Shown here one piece after another: positions 17,009 through 25,604 of a DNA stretch of 61,695 bases. The stretch is taken from positions 1 to 61,695 of the forward strand of contig NZ_QOHR01000015.1 in NCBI RefSeq assembly GCF_003385555.1. Reading direction: 5' to 3'. Numbering within the stretch: the stretch's first letter is position 1; each line of letters begins with the position of its first letter. The position numbers were made by a program, and so were the translations under genes. Source of the DNA: Rhodosalinus sediminis (GTDB lineage: Bacteria; Pseudomonadota; Alphaproteobacteria; Rhodobacterales; Rhodobacteraceae). The notes beneath the pieces are model-generated. The model ran no database searches and was not told the origin of the DNA. It worked only from the letters and a program-made list of their open reading frames with translations.

Positions 17009-18502
17009 ATGCGTCCCCACCCCGAGAGCCGCCCGAACACCTGGGAGTTCCTCTCCGAGCCAATGATCGCGCCGACGGGCTTTCGGGAATACGACGCGCG
17101 CTGGCGCTACCCGGAAGAGATCAACCTGCCGGGCATGACGGCGCTGGGCCGCGGCCTCGGCACGCAGATGCAGCGCCGCGGCCTCCGCCCCGAGATCGCG
17201 GTCGGCAACGATTACCGGGACTATTCGCTCGCCATCAAGCAGGCGCTGATCCTCGGGCTGGTACAGGCGGGCATCCGGGTGAAGGACATCGGCCCGGCGC
17301 TCTCGCCCATGGCCTATTTCGCGCAGTTCCACCTCGACGCGCCGGCGGTGGCGATGGTCACGGCGAGCCACAACCCCAACGGCTGGACCGGCGTGAAGAT
17401 GGGCTTCGAGCGCCCGCTCACCCACGGCCCCGAGGAGATGGCGGAGCTGCGCGACATCGTTCTGGGGGACCAAGGCGAACACCGCGCGGGCGGCGGCTGG
17501 GAGGTCGTCGAGGGTGTGCGCGACGCCTATCTCGACGATCTCGCGGGCGATTTCCGACTGTCGCGCAAGCTGCGCGTGGTCTGCGCGACCGGCAACGGCA
17601 CCGCGAGCGCCTTCGCGCCCGCGCTGCTGGAGCGCATCGGCGCGGAAGTCATTCCGCTGCACACCGCGCTCGACTACGCCTTCCCCAACTACAACCCCAA
17701 CCCCGAGGCCATGGAGATGCTGCACGACATGGCCCGCGTCGTGAAGGACACCGGCGCGGACCTCGCGCTCGGCTTCGACGGGGACGGCGACCGCTGCGGC
17801 GTGGTGGACGACACGGGCGAGGAGATCTTCGCCGACAAGGTGGGCGTCATCATGGCCCGCGATCTCGGCAAGCTGCACCCGGGTGCGACCTTCGTGGCCG
17901 ACGTGAAATCCACCGGCCTCTTCGCCGCTGACCCGGAGTTGCAGAAGCTGGGCGTGAAGGCCGACTACTGGAAGACCGGGCACAGCCACATGAAGCGCCG
18001 CGTCAGGGAGATCGGCGCGCTCGCGGGTTTCGAGAAGTCGGGGCACTATTTCCTCGCCGAGCCGGTGGGGCGCGGCTACGACGACGGGATGCGGGTCGCC
18101 GTCGAGCTCTGCCGCATCCTCGACCGCAACCCCGAAAGCCGGATGTCGGATCTGCGCCGCGCCCTGCCGCGGACCTGGTCCACGCCGACGATGTCGCCCT
18201 TCTGCGGCGATACGGAGAAATACGAGGTGCTGGGCCGGATCGTCGGCAAGCTCGAGGCCAGGGCCGAGGCGGGCGAGACGATCGGCGGGCGCCCGATCGA
18301 CCGCGTGGTGACGGTGAACGGCGCGCGCGTGATGCTCGACAACGGCGCCTGGGGGCTCGTGCGGGCGAGCTCGAACACGCCGAACCTCGTCGTGGTCTGC
18401 GAAAGCCCCGAGAGCGAGGACGAGATGCGGGCGATCTTCGCCGACCTCGACGCGGTGATCCGCACCGAGCCGGCGGTGGGGGATTACGACCAGACGATCT
18501 GA
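17009..18502 (+). CDS. Phosphomannomutase/phosphoglucomutase
   Basis: The 497-residue protein belongs to the alpha-D-phosphohexomutase family. The active-site serine loop is TASHNPNGW, the metal loop is DGDGDR, the sugar-binding part includes KTGHSHMKRRV and GFEKSGHYF, and the C-terminal phosphate-binding domain is present. It interconverts hexose 1- and 6-phosphates and so feeds nucleotide sugars for polysaccharides, consistent with lying after kpsT-kpsE. The frame is open far upstream; the ATG at 17009 follows GAAAGG and begins the conserved part. Glucose versus mannose preference cannot be read. Confidence 0.9.
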   Translation: MRPHPESRPNTWEFLSEPMIAPTGFREYDARWRYPEEINLPGMTALGRGLGTQMQRRGLRPEIAVGNDYRDYSLAIKQALILGLVQAGIRVKDIGPALSPMAYFAQFHLDAPAVAMVTASHNPNGWTGVKMGFERPLTHGPEEMAELRDIVLGDQGEHRAGGGWEVVEGVRDAYLDDLAGDFRLSRKLRVVCATGNGTASAFAPALLERIGAEVIPLHTALDYAFPNYNPNPEAMEMLHDMARVVKDTGADLALGFDGDGDRCGVVDDTGEEIFADKVGVIMARDLGKLHPGATFVADVKSTGLFAADPELQKLGVKADYWKTGHSHMKRRVREIGALAGFEKSGHYFLAEPVGRGYDDGMRVAVELCRILDRNPESRMSDLRRALPRTWSTPTMSPFCGDTEKYEVLGRIVGKLEARAEAGETIGGRPIDRVVTVNGARVMLDNGAWGLVRASSNTPNLVVVCESPESEDEMRAIFADLDAVIRTEPAVGDYDQTI

Positions 18503-18510
18503 GCCGGGCG

Positions 18511-18554
18511 CAACGCGCTTGAAAGCGCGTTGCAAGGCGCTTGGAAGCGCCTTG
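18511..18554. repeat. Tandem perfect hairpins, copies 2 and 3 of the CAAG/CTTG family
   Basis: Two 22-base hairpins are abutted. The first (18511-18532) has arms CAACGCGCTT and AAGCGCGTTG around GA. The second (18533-18554) has arms CAAGGCGCTT and AAGCGCCTTG around GG. Both are perfectly paired over ten base pairs. Relative to each other, the fourth and fifth pairs differ (C-G/G-C and G-C/G-C exchange) with pairing kept. The second is followed by CCCGCGCCCGG, the family flank. Confidence 0.9.
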
Positions 18555-18575
18555 CCCGCGCCCGGCGGCGCGGGC

Positions 18576-18640
18576 GAGGGGGCGCTGCCCCCTCCTGGCC
18601 TGCGGCCAGTTCACCCCCGGAGTATTTCGGCCAAGATGAT
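18576..18640 (+). repeat. Two-hairpin intergenic element, copy A
   Basis: Hairpin 1 is GAGGGGGC-GCT-GCCCCCTC (18576-18594). Hairpin 2 is CTGGCC-TGC-GGCCAG (18595-18609). A conserved tail follows, containing CCCCCGGAGTATTT and CCAAGATGA. A second copy lies on the minus strand at 29648-29707, with a different but complementary hairpin-2 stem and the same TGC loop. I recall this tail as widespread after genes in Rhodobacterales. Confidence 0.8.
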
Positions 18641-18691
18641 GGGCGTGAGCGGCGGCCCCGAGCCGGGATGCCGCGGTGCGGCGAAGGGCTC

Positions 18692-18720
18692 GTGACAAGC
18701 TCCGGCGTCGGCCCTATAAG
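18692..18720 (+). promoter_or_regulatory. Probable ppaC promoter
   Basis: GTGACA (18692-18697), a 17-base spacer, then TATAAG (18715-18720), about 40 bases upstream of ppaC. A seven-codon frame beginning at 18739 ends in TGA overlapping the ppaC ATG. Confidence 0.55.
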
Positions 18721-18758
18721 GCGCGCGACATTTCCACCATGGCGACGGACGGACTTCG

Positions 18759-19679
18759 ATGACGCTGCAGGTTTTCGGCCACAAGGCCCCCGACACCGAC
18801 TCCACCGGCTCGCCCATCATCTGGGCTTGGTATCTCTCCGAGGTGAAGGGCGAGGCGGCCGAGCCGGTGCTTCTGGGCGAGCCCAGCACCGAGGCGGCCT
18901 TCGTGCTCGAACGCTGGGGGCTCGACCACCCGCGCGTCGCGGAAAGCTTCGAGGACGGCACGCCGGTGGTGATCGTGGACACCAACAACCCCGCCGAGTT
19001 GCCCGAGAACGTCAACGCGCTCGACGTCAGGGCGATCATCGATCACCACAAGCTGACGGGGGGCATCGAGACGAAGGCGCCGATCGAGATCACCGTGCGC
19101 CCGCTGGCCTGCACGGCGACGATCATGCACGACCTGATGGGGGCGGACGCGGAGAAGATGCCCGAGGGCGTCAAGGGCGCGATGCTGTCCTGCATCCTGT
19201 CGGACACGCTGGAGTTCCGCAGCCCGACGACCACCGACAGGGACCGCGCGGTGGCCGAGGCGCTCGCCGGCGATCTCGGCGTCGCGATCCCGGACTACGC
19301 GGCGGAGATGTTCGCGGCGAAATCGGACGTCTCGGCGTTTTCCGAGGCGGAGCTTCTGCGCATGGATTCCAAGGCCTACGAGGTGGGCGGCACCGCGTTC
19401 CGCGTCAGCGTTCTGGAGACGACGAGCCCGGACCAGGTGCTCGCGCGGAAGGACGCGCTGATGTCGGCGATGCCGCAGGTCGCCCGCGAGGACGGCGTCG
19501 ATCAGGTGCTGTTCTTCGTCGTGGACATCCTGCGCGAGGAGGCGACGCTCCTCGTGCCGAACGACCTCGTGAAGGGGGTGGCGGAGAAGAGCTTCGGCGT
19601 CGCTGTCGGCAGCGACACGGTGGTGCTGCCCGGCGTGATGAGCCGCAAGAAGCAGATCATCCCGAACCTCGCGGTCTGA
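18759..19679 (+). CDS. ppaC: Manganese-dependent inorganic pyrophosphatase
   Basis: PpaC hydrolyses pyrophosphate to phosphate in the cytosol and drives biosynthesis forward. The 306-residue protein is a DHH-family enzyme: GHKAPDTDS near the N-terminus supplies His and Asp ligands, VIVDTNN another Asp, and IIDHHK the DHH motif. The C-terminal DHHA2 domain has SRKKQIIPNL, whose basic residues hold the substrate. This class replaces the soluble Mg-dependent Ppa in some lineages. A strong intrinsic terminator follows. Confidence 0.95.
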   Translation: MTLQVFGHKAPDTDSTGSPIIWAWYLSEVKGEAAEPVLLGEPSTEAAFVLERWGLDHPRVAESFEDGTPVVIVDTNNPAELPENVNALDVRAIIDHHKLTGGIETKAPIEITVRPLACTATIMHDLMGADAEKMPEGVKGAMLSCILSDTLEFRSPTTTDRDRAVAEALAGDLGVAIPDYAAEMFAAKSDVSAFSEAELLRMDSKAYEVGGTAFRVSVLETTSPDQVLARKDALMSAMPQVAREDGVDQVLFFVVDILREEATLLVPNDLVKGVAEKSFGVAVGSDTVVLPGVMSRKKQIIPNLAV

Positions 19680-19705
19680 GCGCGCCCGCGCGATCGCTCT
19701 GACGA

Positions 19706-19733
19706 GGGGCGCCCGGCGCGGCGCCCCTTTTTT
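19706..19733 (+). terminator. Intrinsic terminator after ppaC
   Basis: Perfect eight-pair stem GGGGCGCC/GGCGCCCC with a six-base loop, directly followed by six T residues (19728-19733). Confidence 0.88.
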
Positions 19734-19750
19734 CGACGCCGGAGGACCCC

Positions 19751-20626
19751 ATGGCGCAGATCATCGAAACGCTCGACGAGATTTCCGCGGAGTACGACGC
19801 GCTGCTCGTCGATCTCTGGGGCTGCGTGCACGACGGCGTGCGTGCGCTGCCCGAGGCGGTGGCGGCGCTCGTCCGCTACCGGGCCGAGCGGGGCGGCGCG
19901 GTGGTGCTCGTCACCAATTCGCCGAAGCCCCGCGCGGGGGTGGAGCGCCAGCTCGACCGCATGGGCGTGCCGCGCGCGGCCTGGGACGCGATGGCGACCT
20001 CCGGCGACAGCGCGCGCGCGGCGATGTTCCGCGGCGTGGTGGGCCGGAAGGTCCATTTCATGGGGCAGGATCACGACGAGGGGTTCTTCACGCCGCTAGA
20101 GGTGCTCGACGATCCGCTGGAGATCGAGCGCGTGCCCCTCGCGGAGGCGGAGGGGATCGTCTGCACCGGGCCCGTCGATCCGATGGCCGACCCGGAGGCC
20201 CTGCGGCCCGAGCTGCGCGACGCGCGGGCGCGGGGGCTGAAGCTTCTCTGCGCGAACCCCGACATCGTGGTGGACCGCGGCGAGGTGCGCGAGTGGTGCG
20301 CGGGCGCGGTGGCCGCGCTTTACACCGAGATGGGGGGCGAGAGCCTCTATTTCGGCAAGCCGCATCCGCCGATCTACGATCTCGCCTATCGCCGGCTCGC
20401 CGCGCTCGGGCGCGAGGTGCCGCGCGCACGGATGCTGGCCATCGGAGACGGCACGCGCACGGATGTGGCCGGCGCGATGGGGGAGGGAATCGATTCGCTC
20501 TACATCACCAGCGGGCTCGCGCGGGCGGAGACGAAGACGAAGCGACAGCCCGATCCGCAGGCGCTGGAGCGCTGGCTCGCCGCCGAAGGGGTGTCGCCGC
20601 CCTACGCCATCGGCGCGCTGCGGTGA
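19751..20626 (+). CDS. HAD-superfamily class IIA phosphatase (TIGR01459 type)
   Basis: The 291-residue protein carries HAD motif I as DLWGCVHDG, motif II as VLVTNSPK, and a late block with FGKPHPPIYDLA and GDGTRTDVAGA for the metal-binding acidic motif IV. Motif I has Trp and Cys around the usual nucleophile spacing, as in the alphaproteobacterial TIGR01459 family. The family lies close to NagD-like phosphatases; the substrate is not known. It sits between two terminator-like signals and is probably monocistronic. Confidence 0.85.
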   Translation: MAQIIETLDEISAEYDALLVDLWGCVHDGVRALPEAVAALVRYRAERGGAVVLVTNSPKPRAGVERQLDRMGVPRAAWDAMATSGDSARAAMFRGVVGRKVHFMGQDHDEGFFTPLEVLDDPLEIERVPLAEAEGIVCTGPVDPMADPEALRPELRDARARGLKLLCANPDIVVDRGEVREWCAGAVAALYTEMGGESLYFGKPHPPIYDLAYRRLAALGREVPRARMLAIGDGTRTDVAGAMGEGIDSLYITSGLARAETKTKRQPDPQALERWLAAEGVSPPYAIGALR

Positions 20627-20731
20627 CGCGGGCGCCACTTCGCTCTTGCTTTTCTGCGCGCGCGAAGTAATGAAATTACCGAGGGGCGCATCGTGGCGTC
20701 CGATAATTTCAGCGCTAGGCCGGAGGGGCGG

Positions 20732-21175
20732 ATGTTGGACAACCTGCCGCGGGGCACGATCTGCATCGAGGACATCGAGATGGGCATGACCCGTCACCTG
20801 CGGAAGGTGGTGACGGATCAGGACATCGAGATGTTCGCCGAGGTCTCGACCGACCGGAACCCGGTGCATCTCGATGACGAGTATGCGCAGGACACGATCT
20901 TTCACGGGCGCATCGCGCACGGGATGCTCACCGCCGGGCTGATCTCGGCGGTGATCGGCGAGCAGCTGCCGGGCCACGGCACAGTCTACATGGGCCAGAC
21001 GCTGAAGTTTCTCGGCCCCGTGCGGCCGGGAGACATGGTGAAGGCCGAGGTGGAGGTCACCGGCATCGACCATGCCAAGCGCCGCGTGACGCTCGACTGC
21101 CGCTGCATCGTGGACGGCAAGCCAGTGCTCAAGGGCGAGGCGACGGTGCTCGCCCCCTCGCGCAAGTTCGACTGA
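20732..21175 (+). CDS. MaoC-family dehydratase (PhaJ-like enoyl-CoA hydratase fold)
   Basis: The 147-residue protein has the single hot-dog domain of MaoC/(R)-hydratases, with the catalytic signature DRNPVHLDDEYA followed by GRIAHGML. Such enzymes hydrate enoyl-CoA; (R)-specific members supply PHA monomers, which fits a PHA producer, but the substrate is not determinable here. I start at the ATG at 20732, eight bases after GGAGGGG, rather than the GTG at 20693. Confidence 0.85.
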   Translation: MLDNLPRGTICIEDIEMGMTRHLRKVVTDQDIEMFAEVSTDRNPVHLDDEYAQDTIFHGRIAHGMLTAGLISAVIGEQLPGHGTVYMGQTLKFLGPVRPGDMVKAEVEVTGIDHAKRRVTLDCRCIVDGKPVLKGEATVLAPSRKFD

Positions 21176-21181
21176 CCGCAG

Positions 21182-21211
21182 GCGCGCATCGGCCCTGACG
21201 GGCCTCTTCGC
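21182..21211. terminator. Post-gene hairpin with conserved flanks, copy 1
   Basis: GGCCC-TGAC-GGGCC (21191-21204) is flanked by GCGCGCATC on the left and TCTTCGC on the right. It starts seven bases after the MaoC stop. A copy with a different stem but the same flanks follows tadA at 40898-40929. Confidence 0.55.
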
Positions 21212-21275
21212 GCGACGTCGCGGCGCCCGGGCCGCCCGCTTGCGCCGCCGCGCGCGCGGCGCTAGGTGCCTGAGC

Positions 21276-22214
21276 ATGCGGATCGTGCGCGACCATCAGT
21301 TCACCGCCCCGGAGGACCGCGGCGCCGCCGCCGCCATCGGCAATTTCGACGGCGTGCACCTCGGGCACACCGCGGTGATCGACATCACGCGGGGCGCGGC
21401 CGCGCGCCTCGGCGCGCCGCTCGGGGTCGTCACCTTCGAGCCCCACCCGCGGGAGTATTTCGCGCCCGACGCGCCGCCCTTCCGCCTCACCGGGCCGGAG
21501 GCGCGGGCGCACCGGCTCGAGAAGCTGGGCGTCGAGCGGCTCTACGAGCTCAAGTTCAACGCGGCGATGGCTGCGCTGACGCCGGAGGGCTTCGCGGCGG
21601 AGGTGCTGCGCGACGGGCTCGGCTTGCGCCATGCGGTGGTGGGGCGCGATTTCTGCTTCGGCAAGGATCGCGCCGGCGACGTGGCCGATTTGACGCGCTT
21701 CGGCGCCGCGATGGGCTTCGGCGTGACCGTGGCCGACATGGTTACCGAGGGGCCGACGCGCGTCTCCTCCACCGCCATCCGCAAGGCGCTCTCGGAGGGG
21801 CGGCCGCGCGACGCCAAGGCGCTTCTCGGGCACTGGCACAGGATCGAGGGGCCGGTGATCGGCGGCGAGCAGCGTGGCCGCGACCTCGGCTATCCGACGG
21901 CGAACATGTCGATCGACGGGCTGCACCCGCCGCGCTTCGGGGTCTATGCCGTCATCGTGGACGTGCTCGACGGCCCGCATGCCGGCAGCTACCACGGCGC
22001 GGCGTCGCTCGGCGTGCGGCCGATGTTCGGCGAGAACCGCGCCAACCTCGAGACCTACATCCTCGACTTCGCGGGCGATCTCTACGGCGCGCATCTCTCG
22101 GTCGCGCTGATCGACTTCCTGCGCCCGGAGGAGAAGTTCGAGGGCGTCGATCACCTGATCGCGCAGATGGAGGCCGACTGCGCCCGCGCCCGCGCCGTGC
22201 TGGAGGCGCTGTGA
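21276..22214 (+). CDS. ribF: Bifunctional riboflavin kinase/FAD synthetase
   Basis: RibF phosphorylates riboflavin to FMN and adenylates FMN to FAD. The 312-residue protein has the N-terminal nucleotidyltransferase domain (AIGNFDGVHLGH, VVTFEPHPREYF, VVGRDFCFG). The C-terminal kinase domain has GRDLGYPTANM and a late DFAGDLYG. The in-frame ATG at 21240 lies in an Arg-rich non-conserved stretch, so 21276 is used. The stop overlaps the next GTG start. Confidence 0.95.
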   Translation: MRIVRDHQFTAPEDRGAAAAIGNFDGVHLGHTAVIDITRGAAARLGAPLGVVTFEPHPREYFAPDAPPFRLTGPEARAHRLEKLGVERLYELKFNAAMAALTPEGFAAEVLRDGLGLRHAVVGRDFCFGKDRAGDVADLTRFGAAMGFGVTVADMVTEGPTRVSSTAIRKALSEGRPRDAKALLGHWHRIEGPVIGGEQRGRDLGYPTANMSIDGLHPPRFGVYAVIVDVLDGPHAGSYHGAASLGVRPMFGENRANLETYILDFAGDLYGAHLSVALIDFLRPEEKFEGVDHLIAQMEADCARARAVLEAL

Positions 22215-22684
22215 GCCGCGATCCGATCGACCGCGCCGGTCTCGCGCCGCGCTACTGGGAGCGCAAGCGCCTAGACGAGATGACCCGCGCCGAGTGGGAG
22301 GCGCTCTGCGACGGCTGCGGCAAGTGCTGCCTGAACAAGCTCGAGGACGCGGACACCGGCGAGGTGGTGCTGACCCGGGTGGCCTGCCGGCTCTTCGACG
22401 ACACGACCTGCCGCTGCGGGCAGTACGAGATCCGCCACCAGTTCGTGCCGGAGTGCATCGTGCTCACGCCCGAGACGATCCCGGATCACCTGTACTGGCT
22501 GCCGGCGACCTGCGCCTACCGGCTCCTTTACGAGGGGCGGCCGCTTTACGACTGGCACCCGCTGATCTCGGGCGATCCGACCTCCGTCCACGAGGCGGGC
22601 GTGTCGGTCCGCGACCGCACGGTGCCCGAGTTCGCGGTGGACGAAGACGACTGGGAAGATCACGTGATAGAGGAACCCCGCTGA
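22211..22684 (+). CDS. YcgN-family cysteine cluster protein
   Basis: The 157-residue protein starts at a GTG overlapping the ribF stop. It has the Cys-rich motif CDGCGKCCLNK, a second group CRLFDDTTCRCGQY, and a third cysteine region PATCAYRL. These are typical of the UPF0260/YcgN and YkgJ type proteins thought to bind zinc or an Fe-S cluster. The biochemical role is unknown. Its stop overlaps the threonine aldolase ATG, so ribF, this gene and the aldolase form one coupled unit. Confidence 0.88.
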   Translation: MSRDPIDRAGLAPRYWERKRLDEMTRAEWEALCDGCGKCCLNKLEDADTGEVVLTRVACRLFDDTTCRCGQYEIRHQFVPECIVLTPETIPDHLYWLPATCAYRLLYEGRPLYDWHPLISGDPTSVHEAGVSVRDRTVPEFAVDEDDWEDHVIEEPR

Positions 22685-23730
22685 TGCAGTTCGCCTCCGA
22701 CAACGCCGGCCCGGCGCACCCGCAGGTGCTCGCGGCGATGAGCGCCGCGAACGAGGGCTACGCCAGCCCCTACGGCGCCGACGCGGTCACCGCGCGCGTC
22801 ACCGCCCGCCTGCGCGAGATATTCGAGGCGCCGGAGGCCTCGGTCCATCTCGTCGCCACCGGAACGGCGGCGAACGCGCTGGCGCTCGCGACGCTGGCGC
22901 AGCCGTGGCAGGCGATCTTCTGCACGCCGGTCGCGCATATCCACGAGGACGAGTGCAACGCGCCGGAGTTCTACTCGGGCGGCGCGAAGCTCGCGCTCGT
23001 GGGCGAGGGCGACCGCATGACGCCGGAGGCGCTCCATGCCGCCATCGCCGCCGAGGAGAGCCGCGGCGTGCACGGGCCGCAGCGCGGGCCGGTCTCGATC
23101 ACGCAGGCGACCGAGCGGGGCGGGGTCTACGACACGGACCAGATCGCGGCGCTCGGCGCGGTGGCGCGCGACTTCGGGCTGAAGATGCACCTCGACGGCG
23201 CGCGCTTCGCCAACGCGCTCGTCGCGCTGAACGCGAGCCCGGCCGAGATGACCTGGAAGGCAGGGGTGGACGCGGTGAGCTTCGGCGCCTCCAAGAACGG
23301 CTGCCCGGGCGTCGAGGCGGTGATCTTCTTCGACCCGGAGGTCGCCTGGGAGTTCGAGCTGCGCCGCAAGCGGGGCGGGCATCTCTTCTCGAAGTATCGC
23401 TACCTCGCCGCGCAGTTGGAGGGCTATCTCGCCGACGGGCTCTGGCTCGAGAGCGCCCGGCGCGCCAACGCCGCCTGCGCGCGCCTCGCCGAGGGGCTGC
23501 GCGCCCTGCCGGGCGTCTCCTTCCTGCAGGAGCCGCGGGCCAACATGCTCTTTCCGCGGATGCCGCGGGCGATGCACCGCCGCCTTATGGAGGCCGGGGC
23601 GCAGTATTACCTCTGGGAGGGTGCGCTCGAGGGCGATGACCCGGAGGAGCCGCTCACCGCGCGGCTGGTCTGCGACTGGTCGATCCCGGACGCCGAGATC
23701 GACCGCTTCGTGGAGATCGCGCGCGGCTGA
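22684..23730 (+). CDS. ltaE: Low-specificity L-threonine aldolase
   Basis: The enzyme is PLP-dependent and cleaves threonine or allo-threonine to glycine and acetaldehyde. The 348-residue protein starts MQFASDNAGPAHP. It has the LDGARFANA block for the aspartate that contacts PLP nitrogen and SFGASKNGCPG for the PLP-binding lysine. Fold type I length is normal. It is last in the ribF unit. Confidence 0.92.
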   Translation: MQFASDNAGPAHPQVLAAMSAANEGYASPYGADAVTARVTARLREIFEAPEASVHLVATGTAANALALATLAQPWQAIFCTPVAHIHEDECNAPEFYSGGAKLALVGEGDRMTPEALHAAIAAEESRGVHGPQRGPVSITQATERGGVYDTDQIAALGAVARDFGLKMHLDGARFANALVALNASPAEMTWKAGVDAVSFGASKNGCPGVEAVIFFDPEVAWEFELRRKRGGHLFSKYRYLAAQLEGYLADGLWLESARRANAACARLAEGLRALPGVSFLQEPRANMLFPRMPRAMHRRLMEAGAQYYLWEGALEGDDPEEPLTARLVCDWSIPDAEIDRFVEIARG

Positions 23731-24135
23731 GGCGGGTGGGGCGCCGCGCCGCCCGTGCGGGCGGCGGCTTCGGCTTCAGTCACCCGGGCGGCGCTCGGCG
23801 CATCACCGCGCGGGCGGGGCAGCAAAACGTCTGGCATGAGATCGAGACTGCGGGCCGCCCCGCGCGCGGGGGGAATCCCCTCCGCTATAATGGCGTCGTC
23901 GTCGGCGAAACCGCCGACCCCGAGCGTGTGTGAGGGGAAAATCCCGGTCAGATGCCGGAAGCTCCCTGAGGAGCCGCCCCCAACGCGCGGGCATCTTGCG
24001 CGCGAGCGTCACCGCCTGATCGCGGTGGGCCGTCCTCGCTCGCGCCCTTGGGGGGCGGCCTCGGCTTCAGCCATCCGGGCGGCGCTCGGCGCTTCACCGC
24101 GCGGGCGCCGGGACCGGCCCCCGGGGCCGCCTGAG
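23731..24135. repeat. 405-bp gene-free convergent region with a 53-bp direct repeat
   Basis: No gene is supported. A 53-bp unit occurs at 23764-23816 and 24055-24107 with four mismatches; it contains CGGCTTCAG and CCGGGCGGCGCTCGGCGC. Between the copies there is a lower-GC patch with CCTCCGCTATAATGG (23879-23893), which looks like a -10 on the plus strand. There is also an AGATGCC/GGCATCT inverted repeat about 32 bases apart. A small RNA is possible but not shown. Confidence 0.65.
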
Positions 24136-25146
24136 TCAGTCCGCGCGCCCGCTGGCGTCCTTGCCGAAGAGCCCCGTCAGCGCCCGGTGGATCAGCCGCG
24201 AGACGCTCGGCGCCGCCACCGCACGGAAGGGCAGGGGGCGGCAGACCTCCATCGCGGCGACGCCGACGCGCGCGGTGAGCGCGCCGTTGACGATCCCCTC
24301 CCCGAAGCGGCGCGAGACCCGCGACAGCAGGCTCCCGCCCGCCACCGAGTGGATCAGGTCGTCGCCCACCGCCACCGCCCCGGTCGCCACCAGATGCGCG
24401 AAGACCGCCCGCAGGAGCCGCAGGCTGCCGAGGGTGCCGGAGCGCCCGCCGTAGATCTCGGCGATGCGGCGGATCATGCGGACGTTCGCGGCGAGCGCGC
24501 CCACCACGTCGGCGAGCGCGAGCGGCACCAAGGCCGTGACGGCGGCCACCTGACGCGCTGCGGCCTCCACCTCCGCGCGGGCGCGGGCGTCGAGCGGGGC
24601 GAGAAGCTCGCGCTCGGCGAGGCCCATCAGCGCCTCGGCGTCGAACTGCTCGGCCTTGCGCTCGGCGAGCCGCCGGCGGCCCCATTCCGTCTCGCCGCGC
24701 CCGGCGTAGAGCGCCTCGAGCCGCGCGACGAGCCGGCGCGCGGCCTCGAGGTCGGCCCCGGCGTGGGTGGCGTCCGCCGCGCGGTGCAGCGCGTCGATCC
24801 GCGCGAGCCGCGCGAAGGCCGCGGCCTCCTTCATAGCGATTGCGAGAAGCACCGCGAGGAACCCCGCGAAGAGCGCCGTCACCCCCCAGCCGAGGAGCGG
24901 CTGGCGGTCGATGAGCCCCGTGGCGAAATCCCAGGCCGCGACCGAGAGCACGGCGGCGATCAGCGCCGCCGCCAGCCCCCAGAACCACCGCGCGAGGCGC
25001 GCGGGCCGCGCGGCGGCGAGCGCCGCGGCGCGCTGCATCGCCCGGCCCTCGGGCGCCTCGGGCTCGGGCACGGGGGGCGCCTCGGCCGGGGAGGCCGGCT
25101 GCGCCTCGTCGATCTCGATCTCCACGGGGCCCCGCCGCTCGGTCAT
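24136..25146 (-). CDS. TIGR01620/YcjF-like membrane protein (DUF697)
   Basis: The 336-residue protein has an acidic, proline-rich N-terminus, then two transmembrane helices at about residues 54-75 and 85-105. A soluble domain ending in the DUF697-like region (GTLGSLRLLRAV, AHLVATGAVAVGDDLI) follows. It is the usual partner of the YcjX GTPase-like protein, which lies two genes upstream. Function in the envelope stress context is suggested by the E. coli ycjXF pair but unproven. Its ATG overlaps the stop of the GNAT gene. Confidence 0.85.
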   Translation of the reverse strand: MTERRGPVEIEIDEAQPASPAEAPPVPEPEAPEGRAMQRAAALAAARPARLARWFWGLAAALIAAVLSVAAWDFATGLIDRQPLLGWGVTALFAGFLAVLLAIAMKEAAAFARLARIDALHRAADATHAGADLEAARRLVARLEALYAGRGETEWGRRRLAERKAEQFDAEALMGLAERELLAPLDARARAEVEAAARQVAAVTALVPLALADVVGALAANVRMIRRIAEIYGGRSGTLGSLRLLRAVFAHLVATGAVAVGDDLIHSVAGGSLLSRVSRRFGEGIVNGALTARVGVAAMEVCRPLPFRAVAAPSVSRLIHRALTGLFGKDASGRAD

Positions 25147-25604
25147 CGCGCGCCGGCCTCCCGCCGCCAGTCGAGGCGCAGGTCCGGCAGCCCCTCGTCG
25201 TTGTCGCGCCCGTCGCCCTCGGCCACGCGGCGAAAGCCCGCGCGCCGGTAGAAGCGCAACGCGGGCCCGTTGGCGGCGAAGCTGCGCAGGCTCAGCGCCG
25301 GGCGCTCCATCTTGGCCCGGTCGAGGAGCGCGCGGCCGAGGCCCCGGCCCGTCGCCCCCCCGGCGACGTAGAAGGCGTGGATGAAATCCCCCTCCCGCGC
25401 GAGGAAACCCTGCACCGTGCCCGCCTCCTCGGCCACCGTGACCCAGCCGCGCGCGATCATGCGGTCGCAGTGCGCCACCGCCTCGGCCCCGCTCATCAGG
25501 CAGGGCATCCACGGGGTGGCCCGCGCGAAGCCGTGCAGGATCGCCCCCGCCGCGCCCGCGTCGAGCGGCGCGGCAGGCCGCAGGGTGAGCGCCGCCACGC
25601 TCAC
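25143..25604 (-). CDS. GNAT-family N-acetyltransferase
   Basis: The 153-residue protein has the acetyl-CoA-binding motif A of GNAT enzymes, GRGLGRALLDRAK, followed by the motif B helix NGPALRFYRRAGF. The substrate is unknown. It starts at a GTG overlapping the ycjX stop, and its own stop overlaps the next gene, so it is translated between the two Ycj-type proteins. That placement hints at a shared function. Confidence 0.85.
   Translation of the reverse strand: MSVAALTLRPAAPLDAGAAGAILHGFARATPWMPCLMSGAEAVAHCDRMIARGWVTVAEEAGTVQGFLAREGDFIHAFYVAGGATGRGLGRALLDRAKMERPALSLRSFAANGPALRFYRRAGFRRVAEGDGRDNDEGLPDLRLDWRREAGAR

Noticed and set aside
23865-24010. Signal recognition particle RNA, tmRNA or 6S RNA in the 23731-24135 gap
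   Set aside because: The conserved SRP GGAA/GCAG core, a tRNA-like end and a 6S bubble were all looked for and are not there.
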